Shown: piece after piece, positions 55,547-64,000 of the stretch
Position numbering within the stretch: the first letter of the stretch is position 1
Layout: the number at the start of each line of letters is the position of its first letter
Assembly: GCA_965262565.1 (NCBI GenBank)
Contig: CBDHFQ010000020.1
Coordinates: 310,001-374,000, forward strand
From: CBDHFQ01 sp965262565
Lineage (GTDB): Bacteria; Bacteroidota; Bacteroidia; J057
Direction: 5' to 3'
Length of the DNA: 64,000 nt
Notes under the pieces: generated by a model
What the model was told of the DNA's origin: nothing
Database searches by the model: none
The model's input: only the letters and a program-made list of their open reading frames with translations
Made by a program: the position numbers and the translations under genes

Positions 55547-58500
55547 ATGATACGCTCCCTAACACAGATAATGATCCCTCTTCTGGTGATATTCACATTA
55601 TCCCAGCATACCTTAGCTCAACAAAAAGATGTTACTTCAGAGGAAGATAGCCTATTACACATTCTTAAAACCCTGGAACAACGGGATACCGTTTACGCCA
55701 ACATACTAATCGATCTGGGGAAAAGTGTGCAATACATTCATCTCAATCGAGCGATTAACTATTTTCAGGAGGGACTAAGCCTAAGTCGGACGATTGGAGA
55801 TGCAGCTATAAGGCAACAAATTCTATCCTGTAATAACCTGGGTATATGCTTTGGTATTCAAAATAATTATGTGGAATCCCTGAAATATTTTAATGAAGCA
55901 GTCTCCTTATCAAAGGAATTTCAGCATAATAGATATTTAGCCCAGAATTATAACAACCTTGGCATTGTCCATAAGATTATGGGAGATTATCCTCGGAGTA
56001 TTTCCTATTATCACAAATCATTAAGCTTAGATGAAGTTGCCGAAGATTCTAATGGTATTGCCTCTACTTGTGCTAATTTGGGAGTGTTGCTAGATCTAAT
56101 GAAAGATCCTGAACAGGCATATGCCTATTACCAAAGATCATATGACATCAGGACTTGCCTGGGAGAAGTGGATAGATTGGCTTCATTAAATATTAACTTC
56201 GGTCTATTATATCTCGATAAAGGGGAATACCAGAAAGCCTTAACATTATTTAAGGACGCTTTAGCTCATTTTGAGCAAAAGCAAAAAAGACCGTCCATAG
56301 CTTTAACCAAATTAAATCTTGGGTCCACCTACGCTAAGTTAGAGCAATATGAAACTGCAGAAAGATATCTATCAGAAGCTATTACAGAATCAGATGATTT
56401 GGGGGCAGGAGATGAACAAGTCAAAAGCAGGAATGAATTAGCTAATATAAAAGCCATGTTGGGGAAATACGATGAAGCTATCCGGCTAACTCAACGTGCT
56501 TTTGATATGTCCGATTCACTTCATGTTCTACCACTCATGGCGCACTCCTATGAGACCTTGTCCTTTGTGCACGAAAAAATGGGAAATACCGACCAGGCAC
56601 TAACTTATTTTAAAAAATTTAAGTCCTTGACTGATAGTCTATTCAATGAAAGTATGTCGCATGCATTTAAGAACCAACAAGTGATCATGGAGGTAGGCGC
56701 TAAAGACAGGGAAATTCAACAGCAGGCTTTTGAAGTGAATCATTTAAATATGCAGGTGAGGAATGAACAGCGATGGAAATGGATGCTAGGGATTATCAGT
56801 AGTTTGCTGCTTGCTGTAGGTCTGCTATTCTATCAAAAATATGTGCAAGGGGCCAGATATACGATGGAGATGGAAAAAAAGAATTGGCAAATCGCTCAGC
56901 AAAAAGAAGAAATCATTGAAGTCAATAGAGAATTAGAAAGACAATTCGAACTAAGAATAGAAGCTGATAACACCATTAATTATTTTGCAGCTTCCTTGTT
57001 TGGGAAAAATACGATTGACGATATACTGTGGGATGTAGCGCAAAATTGTATGTCTCGTCTAGGATTAGTGGATTGTGTGATATATTTGATAGATGAGTCC
57101 AGGAGGGTACTCGTTCAGAAAGCGGCTTATGGAGGTAAAAATCCTTCTGGCTACCATATTGAATCACCTATAGAGATTCCTATAGGGGAGGGTATAGTAG
57201 GGCATGTAGCAGAAACAGGTAAAGCGGAATTGGTAAGGAATACTTCTGATGATCCAAGATATATCATAGATGATGCAAGCAGACTTTCCGAATTAGCTGT
57301 ACCATTGAAAATAAAAGGAAAAGTCATAGGCGTCATTGATTCAGAACATCCAGATAAAGATTTCTTCACCCAACATCATCTGGATACTTTACGAACTATC
57401 GCTTCTATCTGTGCGAGTAAAATTGCCCAAACCCGTGCGGATATAGAAGCTGAGAAAGGAAAGTTGGCACAAATAGAAGCTGATAAGATGAGGGAACTGG
57501 ATCAAATGAAATCTCACTTTTTTGCTAATATCTCACACGAATTCAGGACGCCGCTCAATCTCATCCTGGGCCCCCTTCAGATGCATGATACCTATATTCC
57601 AGCGCAGGAAGTCGGGATCATGAGAAGAAATGCAGAAAGATTATTGAGGTTGGTGAATCAACTACTGGATCTGGCTAAACTGGAAGTAGGTCAGTTGCAA
57701 GTGAATGAAATGAATGTGGATCTATTCCAAATGCTCAGAACGATTGTTACCTCATTTTCGTCCTATGCTGCTTCTCAAGGCGTGCAATTTCAAACCCTTA
57801 TTCCTGAGTTCGAGCAGGTAGTGCGCATTGATCCGGATAAACTGGAAAAAATCTGCTATAATCTCATTTCGAATGCCATTAAATTTACTCCTGAAGGGGG
57901 GCTTGTCTCCGTTTCTGCTTCTATCACTGCTCCAAACACCTTAAACCTAATTGTGTCTGATACGGGAATAGGAATAGCTGAGGACCAACAAGAGAGATTA
58001 TTTGATCGATTTTTTCAGGCTGATAGTTCGAAGACGAGAAGAATTGAAGGTTCCGGTATTGGATTAACCCTTACTAAAGAATTGGTCGAGCTCATAGGCG
58101 GAAACATTTCATTCGTCAGTCAGGAGGACAGAGGAAGCATTTTCACTATTCAACTTCCTTTAAAAGCGCCGCTTCAAGGAGATGACTTGAACGAATTGAA
58201 CGGATCATTGACTTATTCATTATATCAGAAGGATCATGCCCCCTCCATTAAGGACCTGCGTTCTCTAGACACTACTCAGCCGGAAGACCTTCCCATAGCA
58301 CTTATTGTCGAGGACCATCCTGATTTACAGTCTTATATGTTTATGCATTTACGTCAATTTTATACTTGCCTTCAAGCTTTTGACGGAGAGGAAGGTATTA
58401 AGATTGCCCAGGAAAGAGTGCCGGATATCATTATTTCAGATGTCATGATGCCGCATAAAGATGGGATGGAGCTTGCTCAATTCCTTAAATCCGACGCTAA

Positions 58501-59068
58501 GACAAGTCATATACCTATTATTTTGTTGACGGCTAGAGATGATCAACGAACCAAGAGGGTAGGTTTTGAGTCAGGGGTGGATCAATATTTAGCTAAGCCT
58601 TTTGATATCATTGAATTAAAGGCGAGAATGGATGCATTGATCCATCAAAGAAATCATTTGAGAGAAAAGTATAGTAAAGAAATTAGCCTGCAACCCTTAG
58701 ATATTCAGGTAGAAGATAGGGAAGCTCAGTTTATTGAGAAGTTAATTGATATTGTGGAACAGCATTTAGATAATTCTGAATTTAGGGTGGAACAACTTCA
58801 GAAAGAGATTGGAATGAGCCGCATGCAACTTCATCGGAAGCTGAAGGCACTTACTAACCAATCTGCCAGTGAATTTATTCGGAACATCAGGCTCGAAAAA
58901 GCATCACAGTTGTTAGCTCAAAAGGATGTTCATGTGGCAGAAGCAGCCTATCAGGTAGGATTTACCCATCTGTCTTATTTTGCAAAGTGCTTTAAAGAAA
59001 AATTCGGATGTACACCTTCTGAATATTACACTCAAGCTTCTCCTCATGGCAACAAGGAGACAGAGTAA
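55547..59068 (+). CDS. TPR-GAF hybrid histidine kinase with receiver and AraC-type HTH
   Basis: A one-protein two-component system whose sensor is a stack of tetratricopeptide repeats. A signal peptide is followed by about 8 TPR-type repeats (about 30-380), then one membrane helix about 411-435 (WMLGIISSLLLAVGLLFYQ). A coiled linker leads to a GAF domain about 480-630 (GIVGHVAETGKAELVRNTSDDPRYI, AVPLKIKGKVIGVID). HisKA follows with SHFFANISHEFRTPL (His about 661), then HATPase with NLISNAIKFTPEGG and DTGIGI, a receiver with Asp in IIISDVMMPHKDG, and an AraC-type DNA-binding domain at the end. The ATG at 55547 was preferred to a TTG at 55532. Its targets are unknown. It lies between the truncated DUF2268-like gene and the SBBP genes. 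Confidence 0.93.
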   Translation: MIRSLTQIMIPLLVIFTLSQHTLAQQKDVTSEEDSLLHILKTLEQRDTVYANILIDLGKSVQYIHLNRAINYFQEGLSLSRTIGDAAIRQQILSCNNLGICFGIQNNYVESLKYFNEAVSLSKEFQHNRYLAQNYNNLGIVHKIMGDYPRSISYYHKSLSLDEVAEDSNGIASTCANLGVLLDLMKDPEQAYAYYQRSYDIRTCLGEVDRLASLNINFGLLYLDKGEYQKALTLFKDALAHFEQKQKRPSIALTKLNLGSTYAKLEQYETAERYLSEAITESDDLGAGDEQVKSRNELANIKAMLGKYDEAIRLTQRAFDMSDSLHVLPLMAHSYETLSFVHEKMGNTDQALTYFKKFKSLTDSLFNESMSHAFKNQQVIMEVGAKDREIQQQAFEVNHLNMQVRNEQRWKWMLGIISSLLLAVGLLFYQKYVQGARYTMEMEKKNWQIAQQKEEIIEVNRELERQFELRIEADNTINYFAASLFGKNTIDDILWDVAQNCMSRLGLVDCVIYLIDESRRVLVQKAAYGGKNPSGYHIESPIEIPIGEGIVGHVAETGKAELVRNTSDDPRYIIDDASRLSELAVPLKIKGKVIGVIDSEHPDKDFFTQHHLDTLRTIASICASKIAQTRADIEAEKGKLAQIEADKMRELDQMKSHFFANISHEFRTPLNLILGPLQMHDTYIPAQEVGIMRRNAERLLRLVNQLLDLAKLEVGQLQVNEMNVDLFQMLRTIVTSFSSYAASQGVQFQTLIPEFEQVVRIDPDKLEKICYNLISNAIKFTPEGGLVSVSASITAPNTLNLIVSDTGIGIAEDQQERLFDRFFQADSSKTRRIEGSGIGLTLTKELVELIGGNISFVSQEDRGSIFTIQLPLKAPLQGDDLNELNGSLTYSLYQKDHAPSIKDLRSLDTTQPEDLPIALIVEDHPDLQSYMFMHLRQFYTCLQAFDGEEGIKIAQERVPDIIISDVMMPHKDGMELAQFLKSDAKTSHIPIILLTARDDQRTKRVGFESGVDQYLAKPFDIIELKARMDALIHQRNHLREKYSKEISLQPLDIQVEDREAQFIEKLIDIVEQHLDNSEFRVEQLQKEIGMSRMQLHRKLKALTNQSASEFIRNIRLEKASQLLAQKDVHVAEAAYQVGFTHLSYFAKCFKEKFGCTPSEYYTQASPHGNKETE

Positions 59069-59458
59069 ATAATTGGAAGGATTCACATATAAGTATAATG
59101 GATGAAGAGGGAATTGGCCTGAATGGTTGATTCCCTTAGTTAATTATGTATGTCGGCTTCTGTTCTCCTCTGATGGGAACTTCATTGATCAAATCTCTAT
59201 ATCCAAATACTTTACTTAAATGGCCCTTCTGTGAATGCATACATTGGTAGGGAAAAAACTAGGGATGTAAGAGGGGAGTTGGGTTTATATACTTGATTTT
59301 CAGTGATTTAAAATGATTGTTACACCAGTGTTGCTAAATGGGATATCAGTGCTAATGTTTTTTCCTTCACACCTATCACTTTTTCGATGTCATGTAGATT
59401 ATCCTCATAGAAAAAAGAGGACGATGTCCTTGTCTACAGGTAACATTAAATAACAGTT
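59069..59458. other. Intergenic region with no gene seen
   Basis: 390 bp between the TPR hybrid kinase and the first SBBP protein. Both strands lack a convincing open frame. A weak inverted repeat (AGGGAAT near 59108, ATTCCCT near 59130) without a T-run could end the kinase transcript. The region probably contains the promoter of the SBBP gene, but I could not place one confidently. Confidence 0.35.
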
Positions 59459-62101
59459 ATGAAGTATCAATTAAACGCTCACATCTTAGGAGCCTTTTTG
59501 GTAGGATTAGCGGGGATAATATTTTTATATGTATATACCGCTAGTTACCATAAGTTTCCTATTAATTCTTTTATTCACCAATCTTCTATATCCAGACTTC
59601 CTGACCATGCTCCCAATGTTCAGTTGGAACCTGACAACATGATTCCTACAGCTGATATGGCCTTTGTGGAAAATAAGGGTCAAATAGCCGATAGTCTCGA
59701 TGTATGGTATTATTTACCAGGAGAGGCAGTAAGTGTTTATGTGAGGTCCAATGGATTATCTTATGTATTTGCTAAAGAGGTACAAGCGCCCGCTGAGGCG
59801 AGAGGACCTGAATCCGAAGAGGGGGAAGATCAACTACCTCTCTACACTAGCAGCAAACTGGAGATGAGCTTGGAAGGGGCAAGGCCTTTTAGCCATATCC
59901 AGGCATTAGAAGCCACTCAAGATCTTCTGAATTTTTATACAGAAGATCACCCTGAAGGATTAACAAATGTGAAACGCTATCGAAAGCTGGTGTTCGAACA
60001 TGTTTATCCCTTCATTGATTTTGTTCTTTACATTCAAGATCAACGGGTTAAATACGATTTTATCATCCATCCAGGAGGAAAAGTGTCTGACATAAAGCTG
60101 AAATACGATGGAGAGCGAGAGATCATCGAAGGGGATAATGGTTCATTAACCATAAAGACATCCTTAGGGTCATTGAATGAAGGGAAACCATTTACTTATC
60201 AAGAGGAGAATGAGCAAAGGGTAGAGATCCAAAGTGGGTATCAACTCAATGAGGGGGTCATCAGTTTTGATCTGGCGGAATATGATCCCTCTAAAGTATT
60301 GGTTATAGATCCTTCTCTCAAATGGGCATCGTATTATGGAGGTCCATGGTCGGAATATGGGCAAGATGTTTATACAGATAAGCATGGGAATGTATACATC
60401 ACTGGAATATCTTATGGAGATGGAATTGGATGGACTTCAGGACTTCATGCAGAGCATTTTAAAGGAGAAAGAGATGCCTTTTTAATTAAGTTTAATGCTT
60501 CAGGTGATAGACTGTGGGCAACTTTTTATGGAGGTCCTGAGAAAGATGGAGGATTATCCGTTTGTACTGACCTTTATAATAATGTTTATATGGCAGGTTA
60601 TACAGATAGTCATGAGGGGATAGCGTACTTCGGCCATGATCATACGCTTAATGAATCTAATCCTCCTAATGGTACACGATTTAAGAGAGATGCTTTTTTA
60701 GTAAAGTTTAATTCTCTCGGTCAACGTTCCTGGGGAACTTACTATGGAGGAGAGGATTACCAGCAAGGAATCACCTTAGAAAAACGCGAAATAGGCAGAG
60801 CAGTTTGTACTGATAAAGATGGCAATGTCTTTTTGGCAGGTTCTACTACGAGTGAAGAGTACATCGCTTTTAATGGGCATGACAATACGTTCGGAGGAAG
60901 TGTTGATGCTTTTTTAGTCAAATTTTCCTTAAATGGAACAAGATTATGGGCTACCTATTTTGGGAAGAGTGAGAAGGATGTGGGTACGAGTGTAGCCACA
61001 GATTATTGGGGGAATGTTTATATGGCGGGATATACAGAAAGTACAGGTTTGGGATATGAAGGACACGATATGTCATATTCCGAAGATCAAGATGCCTTTT
61101 TAGTTTCGTTTAATGCAAATGGGGTACGTGGCTGGTCCACTTATTATGGAGATACGGGGATTGATCAAGGACATTCGGTAGTAGTTGATGGATTCTTCGT
61201 TTATATGGCAGGCGTCACTTCCAGTAGTAATTTCATTGCACATAATGGACATGATCATTCTTATAATGGTGGAATGGATGCTTTTTTAGTGAAGTTCAAT
61301 GTATTTGGAATAAGATTTTGGGGAACCTATTATGGCGGAAGTGAAGATGAATTTTATAGCTCCAGTAATGACCTGCAGAATACAACTCAGGTAGCTGTAA
61401 GCAAAAATGGAGATGTATATTTAGCTGGTGCGACCAAAAGTAACAATGGAATCGCTACAGCAAATACCTATGATGGATCGCATAATGGGGGTTGGGATGC
61501 CTATTTAGCCAGATTTTTTCCTGATGGAAGCTTGCAGTGGGGAACATATTATGGTGGGGCTAGTAATGATTTAGGCTTTGGGGTAACGACAGACGTAGCA
61601 GCGGATGTGTATATCGTAGGTAGTACCACTAGTCCTACTGACATAGCTAAAGATGGATATGATGAAACTTTTAACGATGATGAATCTGCAGGCAATACAG
61701 ACATCTTTATCGCCAAGTTTAAACCTTATGGAAGGGGCAATCCTGACGGTCCTGGAGATATCAAAGATCCTTCACGAATAACTTCAGCTCCTGATCCTTT
61801 TTCACCTGATAGAGTGCCCGGTTTGAAGGATATGTTGATCATGAATGATGAATCTCTAGGATTATCCGTCTACCCAAATCCAGCGACACATCAGGTAACC
61901 CTTTCTTTTGCGGGTCAAATGGATGGAGAAGCTGTTGTCAAATTGTTTAATCAGTTCGGTAGCGTTGTATATCAACGGTCCTACTCTTCTGACGGCCTTA
62001 GCGATCTATCCATAGATCTTGAGGGAATGCCGGCAGGAGTATATGTGGTATCCGTAGAATCTATGGGGTATTCAGTTTCTGAAAAGCTGGTCATTCAATA
62101 A
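59459..62101 (+). CDS. SBBP-repeat surface protein with T9SS type A sorting domain
   Basis: An N-terminal hydrophobic segment (about 9-27) acts as signal or anchor. A DUF7948-like domain follows (about 65-285), recognised by MAFVENKGQIADS, YDFIIHPGGKVSDIKLKYDG and VLVIDPSLKWASYYGG. Then come about 7 SBBP beta-propeller repeats of the form D-A-F-L-V-K-F-N, G-x-R-x-W-G-T-Y-Y-G-G, GNVYMAGYTxS, from about residue 285 to 765. The end is a type A T9SS sorting domain: LSVYPNPATHQVTLSF ... VKLFNQFGSVVYQ ... MPAGVYVVSVESMGYSVSEKLVIQ. The protein should be secreted by the PorSS and attached to or released from the surface. Function of the repeat family is unknown. The next gene downstream is a close relative. 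Confidence 0.9.
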   Translation: MKYQLNAHILGAFLVGLAGIIFLYVYTASYHKFPINSFIHQSSISRLPDHAPNVQLEPDNMIPTADMAFVENKGQIADSLDVWYYLPGEAVSVYVRSNGLSYVFAKEVQAPAEARGPESEEGEDQLPLYTSSKLEMSLEGARPFSHIQALEATQDLLNFYTEDHPEGLTNVKRYRKLVFEHVYPFIDFVLYIQDQRVKYDFIIHPGGKVSDIKLKYDGEREIIEGDNGSLTIKTSLGSLNEGKPFTYQEENEQRVEIQSGYQLNEGVISFDLAEYDPSKVLVIDPSLKWASYYGGPWSEYGQDVYTDKHGNVYITGISYGDGIGWTSGLHAEHFKGERDAFLIKFNASGDRLWATFYGGPEKDGGLSVCTDLYNNVYMAGYTDSHEGIAYFGHDHTLNESNPPNGTRFKRDAFLVKFNSLGQRSWGTYYGGEDYQQGITLEKREIGRAVCTDKDGNVFLAGSTTSEEYIAFNGHDNTFGGSVDAFLVKFSLNGTRLWATYFGKSEKDVGTSVATDYWGNVYMAGYTESTGLGYEGHDMSYSEDQDAFLVSFNANGVRGWSTYYGDTGIDQGHSVVVDGFFVYMAGVTSSSNFIAHNGHDHSYNGGMDAFLVKFNVFGIRFWGTYYGGSEDEFYSSSNDLQNTTQVAVSKNGDVYLAGATKSNNGIATANTYDGSHNGGWDAYLARFFPDGSLQWGTYYGGASNDLGFGVTTDVAADVYIVGSTTSPTDIAKDGYDETFNDDESAGNTDIFIAKFKPYGRGNPDGPGDIKDPSRITSAPDPFSPDRVPGLKDMLIMNDESLGLSVYPNPATHQVTLSFAGQMDGEAVVKLFNQFGSVVYQRSYSSDGLSDLSIDLEGMPAGVYVVSVESMGYSVSEKLVIQ
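60300..61735 (+). repeat. SBBP propeller repeats within the coding region
   Basis: About seven degenerate copies encode D-A-F-L-(V/I)-K-F, then W-x-T-Y-Y-G-G, then G-N-V-Y-x-A-G-x-T, at roughly 180-270 bp spacing. Copies differ enough that there is no long exact DNA repeat, but short stretches such as GATGCCTTTTTA recur. The same repeats continue in the gene that starts at 62422. Confidence 0.8.
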
Positions 62102-62130
62102 ATCAATTATATCATATTCATGTAATATCT

Positions 62131-62183
62131 GGAGGGAGTGATGCAGAAAGTTCAATCGAGTAAAGAGCATAGGAACTCCCTCC
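62131..62183. repeat. Inverted repeat after the first SBBP gene, possible terminator
   Basis: GGAGGGAGT (62131-62139) pairs perfectly with ACTCCCTCC (62175-62183) across 35 bases. AATCTTTTAC follows, a poor T-run. It lies 30 bp past the stop of the first SBBP gene, so it may mark the end of that transcript. The rest of 62102-62421 shows no gene. Confidence 0.4.
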
Positions 62184-62421
62184 AATCTTTTACACAAACA
62201 TGGCACAAAAGTCTCGAGGTTACATATGTGTTTTCTTTTGATCAATGTGTGTTGTCTATCATTCAATTAGTTGTTTATCAGTCGGTTGTGAGGGGATTAT
62301 GAAGAAGGTACAATAATGATAATCTAAGGGAAGTGGGTGTTTATGTGGGGATGTATTTTCTATTTTCTTGCGGACAAATAAATTCTCCAATATTCTTTTT
62401 ATCAATTAATCAAACAGTATT

Positions 62422-64000
62422 ATGAAAGTTTATGAAAACATGCTTTATGTGTGGGGATGTTTAATAGGTTTAACTGCCTTTCTTAACGGTGGAAAAGACC
62501 AGGGAAAGCTCCCTATTGAATATGCAAGCCCCAAGCTTTTTTGGAATCAATCAGAGGAGGTAATACCTCCTCCAGAAAAGAATTCCAAGGAATTTCTTTC
62601 TCAGCCAACAACTTTAGCATTTACAGAAAACAAAGGACAATTTCCTGAAGGAGATCAAGTAAAGTTTCTGTTGAAAACAGATAATGTCAAATGTTACCTC
62701 AGAAAAGATGGCCTAACTTATTCCTGGGCTAAAAAGAATGCTTCTGAGGCACTTACGTTGGAAACTAAGGAGAAAGAAGAATTAGTGAATGATCATGCAT
62801 TAGAGGTCGAAGTGCTACAAATGAATTGGTTAGGAGCGAACGAAAATTTAACGATTGAGACCAAACGTCCTATTCGTGAGATCAAACACTTTTACAATGT
62901 AAAAGATGGGGAAGGAGTCGTAGGAGTAAGGAGCTTTCAAGAGATCACTTATAAGAATGTCTATGAACTCATTGATGTAGTCATTTATATTCTCGACGAC
63001 GAATTGAAATATGACTTTATCGTTCATCCCGGAGGAAATGTATCCGACATCAAATTAGCTTATGAAGGACATGAAAACATGTCTCTAAGTAATCAGGGCG
63101 AATTAACCGTAGTTTCTTCTTTGGGAGAGATTGAAGAAGGTAAGCCTTTTACCTACCAGTCTGTTAGTGGAAAGAGAGTCCCTATTTCTTCTCATTATCG
63201 TCTCAAAGATGGTGTGGTTCAATTTGAAACGGAATCTTTTGATCCTAGTCTGCCGCTGGTAATTGATCCTACCTTGAAATGGGCTTCTTATTACGGTAAT
63301 CAGCATAGCGAAATAGGCTTTGATGTATATACGGACAGTCGAGGGAATGTGTACATGTGTGGGGTAACTGATGATTATTCTTTCGACTTCGCAACTTTCG
63401 GTACACACAGTACTAGCTTTTATGGAATAGAAGATGCCTTTTTAGTCAAATTTGATCCCTCAGGGAATAGATTATGGTGTACCTATTACGGTGGGCACAA
63501 AGAAGATAGGGGATTAGCGGTTTGTACTGATCCATCTAACAATGTCTTTATGGCTGGCTATACTCACAGTTATTATGGCATTGCTGAAAATGGCCACGAT
63601 AATACTTACAATGTCTCAGAAGATATTGATGGGACCCGTTTCGATAGAGATGCCTTTCTGGTTAAATTTGATCCTGACGGAAAAAGAGTATGGGGTACCT
63701 ATTACGGAGGTGAGGATTACGATGGAACCCACACCAGAGCAGAAGAAGGAAGAGCGGTATGTTCTGATATGGATGGTAATATCTTCCTGGCTGGATTTAC
63801 TTCTAGTGAACAGCACATAGCACATAATGGGCACGACAACACATTTGGTGGAAAAAAAGATATGTTGTTGGTCAAGTTCACTAACAATGGAACGCGCTTG
63901 TGGGCTACTTATTATGGTAATGAAGAGGAAGATATAGCTAATAGTGTAGCAACTGATCCTTGGGGGAATGTCTATTTAGCTGGATATACAGAAAGTACAG
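62422..64000 (+). CDS. Second SBBP-repeat protein, cut by the window end
   Basis: The frame is open without a stop from the ATG at 62422 to the window end, 526 complete codons. The N-terminus (MKVYENMLYVWGCLIGLTAFL) has a short signal-like hydrophobic stretch. A DUF7948-like domain follows with LAFTENKGQFPEG, KYDFIVHPGGNVSDIKLAYEG and LVIDPTLKWASYYGN. SBBP repeats come next (DAFLVKFDPSGNRLWCTYYGG, FMAGYTHSYYGIAENGHDNTY, DAFLVKFDPDGKRVWGTYYGG, FLAGFTSSEQHIAHNGHDNTFGG). The layout and many segments are shared with the gene at 59459, so the pair is a tandem duplication. By analogy a T9SS sorting domain is expected beyond the window. Confidence 0.88.
   Translation, partial: MKVYENMLYVWGCLIGLTAFLNGGKDQGKLPIEYASPKLFWNQSEEVIPPPEKNSKEFLSQPTTLAFTENKGQFPEGDQVKFLLKTDNVKCYLRKDGLTYSWAKKNASEALTLETKEKEELVNDHALEVEVLQMNWLGANENLTIETKRPIREIKHFYNVKDGEGVVGVRSFQEITYKNVYELIDVVIYILDDELKYDFIVHPGGNVSDIKLAYEGHENMSLSNQGELTVVSSLGEIEEGKPFTYQSVSGKRVPISSHYRLKDGVVQFETESFDPSLPLVIDPTLKWASYYGNQHSEIGFDVYTDSRGNVYMCGVTDDYSFDFATFGTHSTSFYGIEDAFLVKFDPSGNRLWCTYYGGHKEDRGLAVCTDPSNNVFMAGYTHSYYGIAENGHDNTYNVSEDIDGTRFDRDAFLVKFDPDGKRVWGTYYGGEDYDGTHTRAEEGRAVCSDMDGNIFLAGFTSSEQHIAHNGHDNTFGGKKDMLLVKFTNNGTRLWATYYGNEEEDIANSVATDPWGNVYLAGYTEST

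Noticed and set aside
60300..64000. CRISPR-like or satellite repeat array
   Set aside because: The repetition is at protein level in propeller repeats inside open frames, with no regular spacer and repeat pattern.

Overview
The window is chromosomal DNA from a member of the Bacteroidota. The evidence is AT-rich DNA with few Shine-Dalgarno sequences, two promoters of the TTG-N19/20-TAnnTTTG type, a type IX secretion C-terminal sorting domain on an SBBP-repeat protein, two one-protein hybrid two-component systems ending in AraC-type DNA-binding domains, a zinc-free type B ribosomal protein L31, and a GlmU-like protein of the alternative Bacteroidota/Chlorobi kind. I cannot name a genus. I saw no rRNA, tRNA, CRISPR array, insertion sequence, prophage or plasmid gene.

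Layout. 1-8.5 kb: end of an S9 peptidase, an LD-carboxypeptidase, an S41 peptidase, a lipoprotein, a protein with a voltage-sensor domain but no pore, a NarL-type regulator paired with a degenerate histidine kinase, a DUF1223 thioredoxin-fold protein and a DUF6930-like protein. 8.7-18.6 kb: leuS, then a minus-strand run of mostly exported proteins (TIGR03032-like, bicupin lipoprotein, G8-domain protein, outer-membrane barrel, fibronectin-like protein). 18.7-31.3 kb: housekeeping genes (rpmE2, glmU-like, tpiA, M28 peptidase, hydroxyacid dehydrogenase, SGNH hydrolase, rsgA, thioredoxin, FAD monooxygenase, hsp20-dnaK). 31.3-47 kb: an orphan hybrid two-component regulator, a sulfotransferase, a GT39 glycosyltransferase, recQ, hemL, gltX, a membrane coiled-coil protein and a crotonase. 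47-64 kb: a 1625-residue secreted propeller/di-heme cytochrome protein, a BlaI/M56 regulatory pair with clear operators, a truncated DUF2268-like gene, a TPR-GAF hybrid kinase, and two tandem SBBP-repeat proteins, the second cut by the window end.

How the genes fit together. Much of the window deals with the cell envelope: peptidoglycan turnover, exported peptidases, T9SS cargo and envelope-sensing regulators. The observations I would examine first are the pore-less voltage-sensor protein, the M56 sensor protease fused to a Bacteroidota beta-sandwich module under a palindrome that covers the blaI start codon, the degenerate kinase with a perfect palindrome at its promoter, and the propeller/di-heme/dockerin-like giant protein. 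No clearly new multi-gene defence or biosynthetic system was found.
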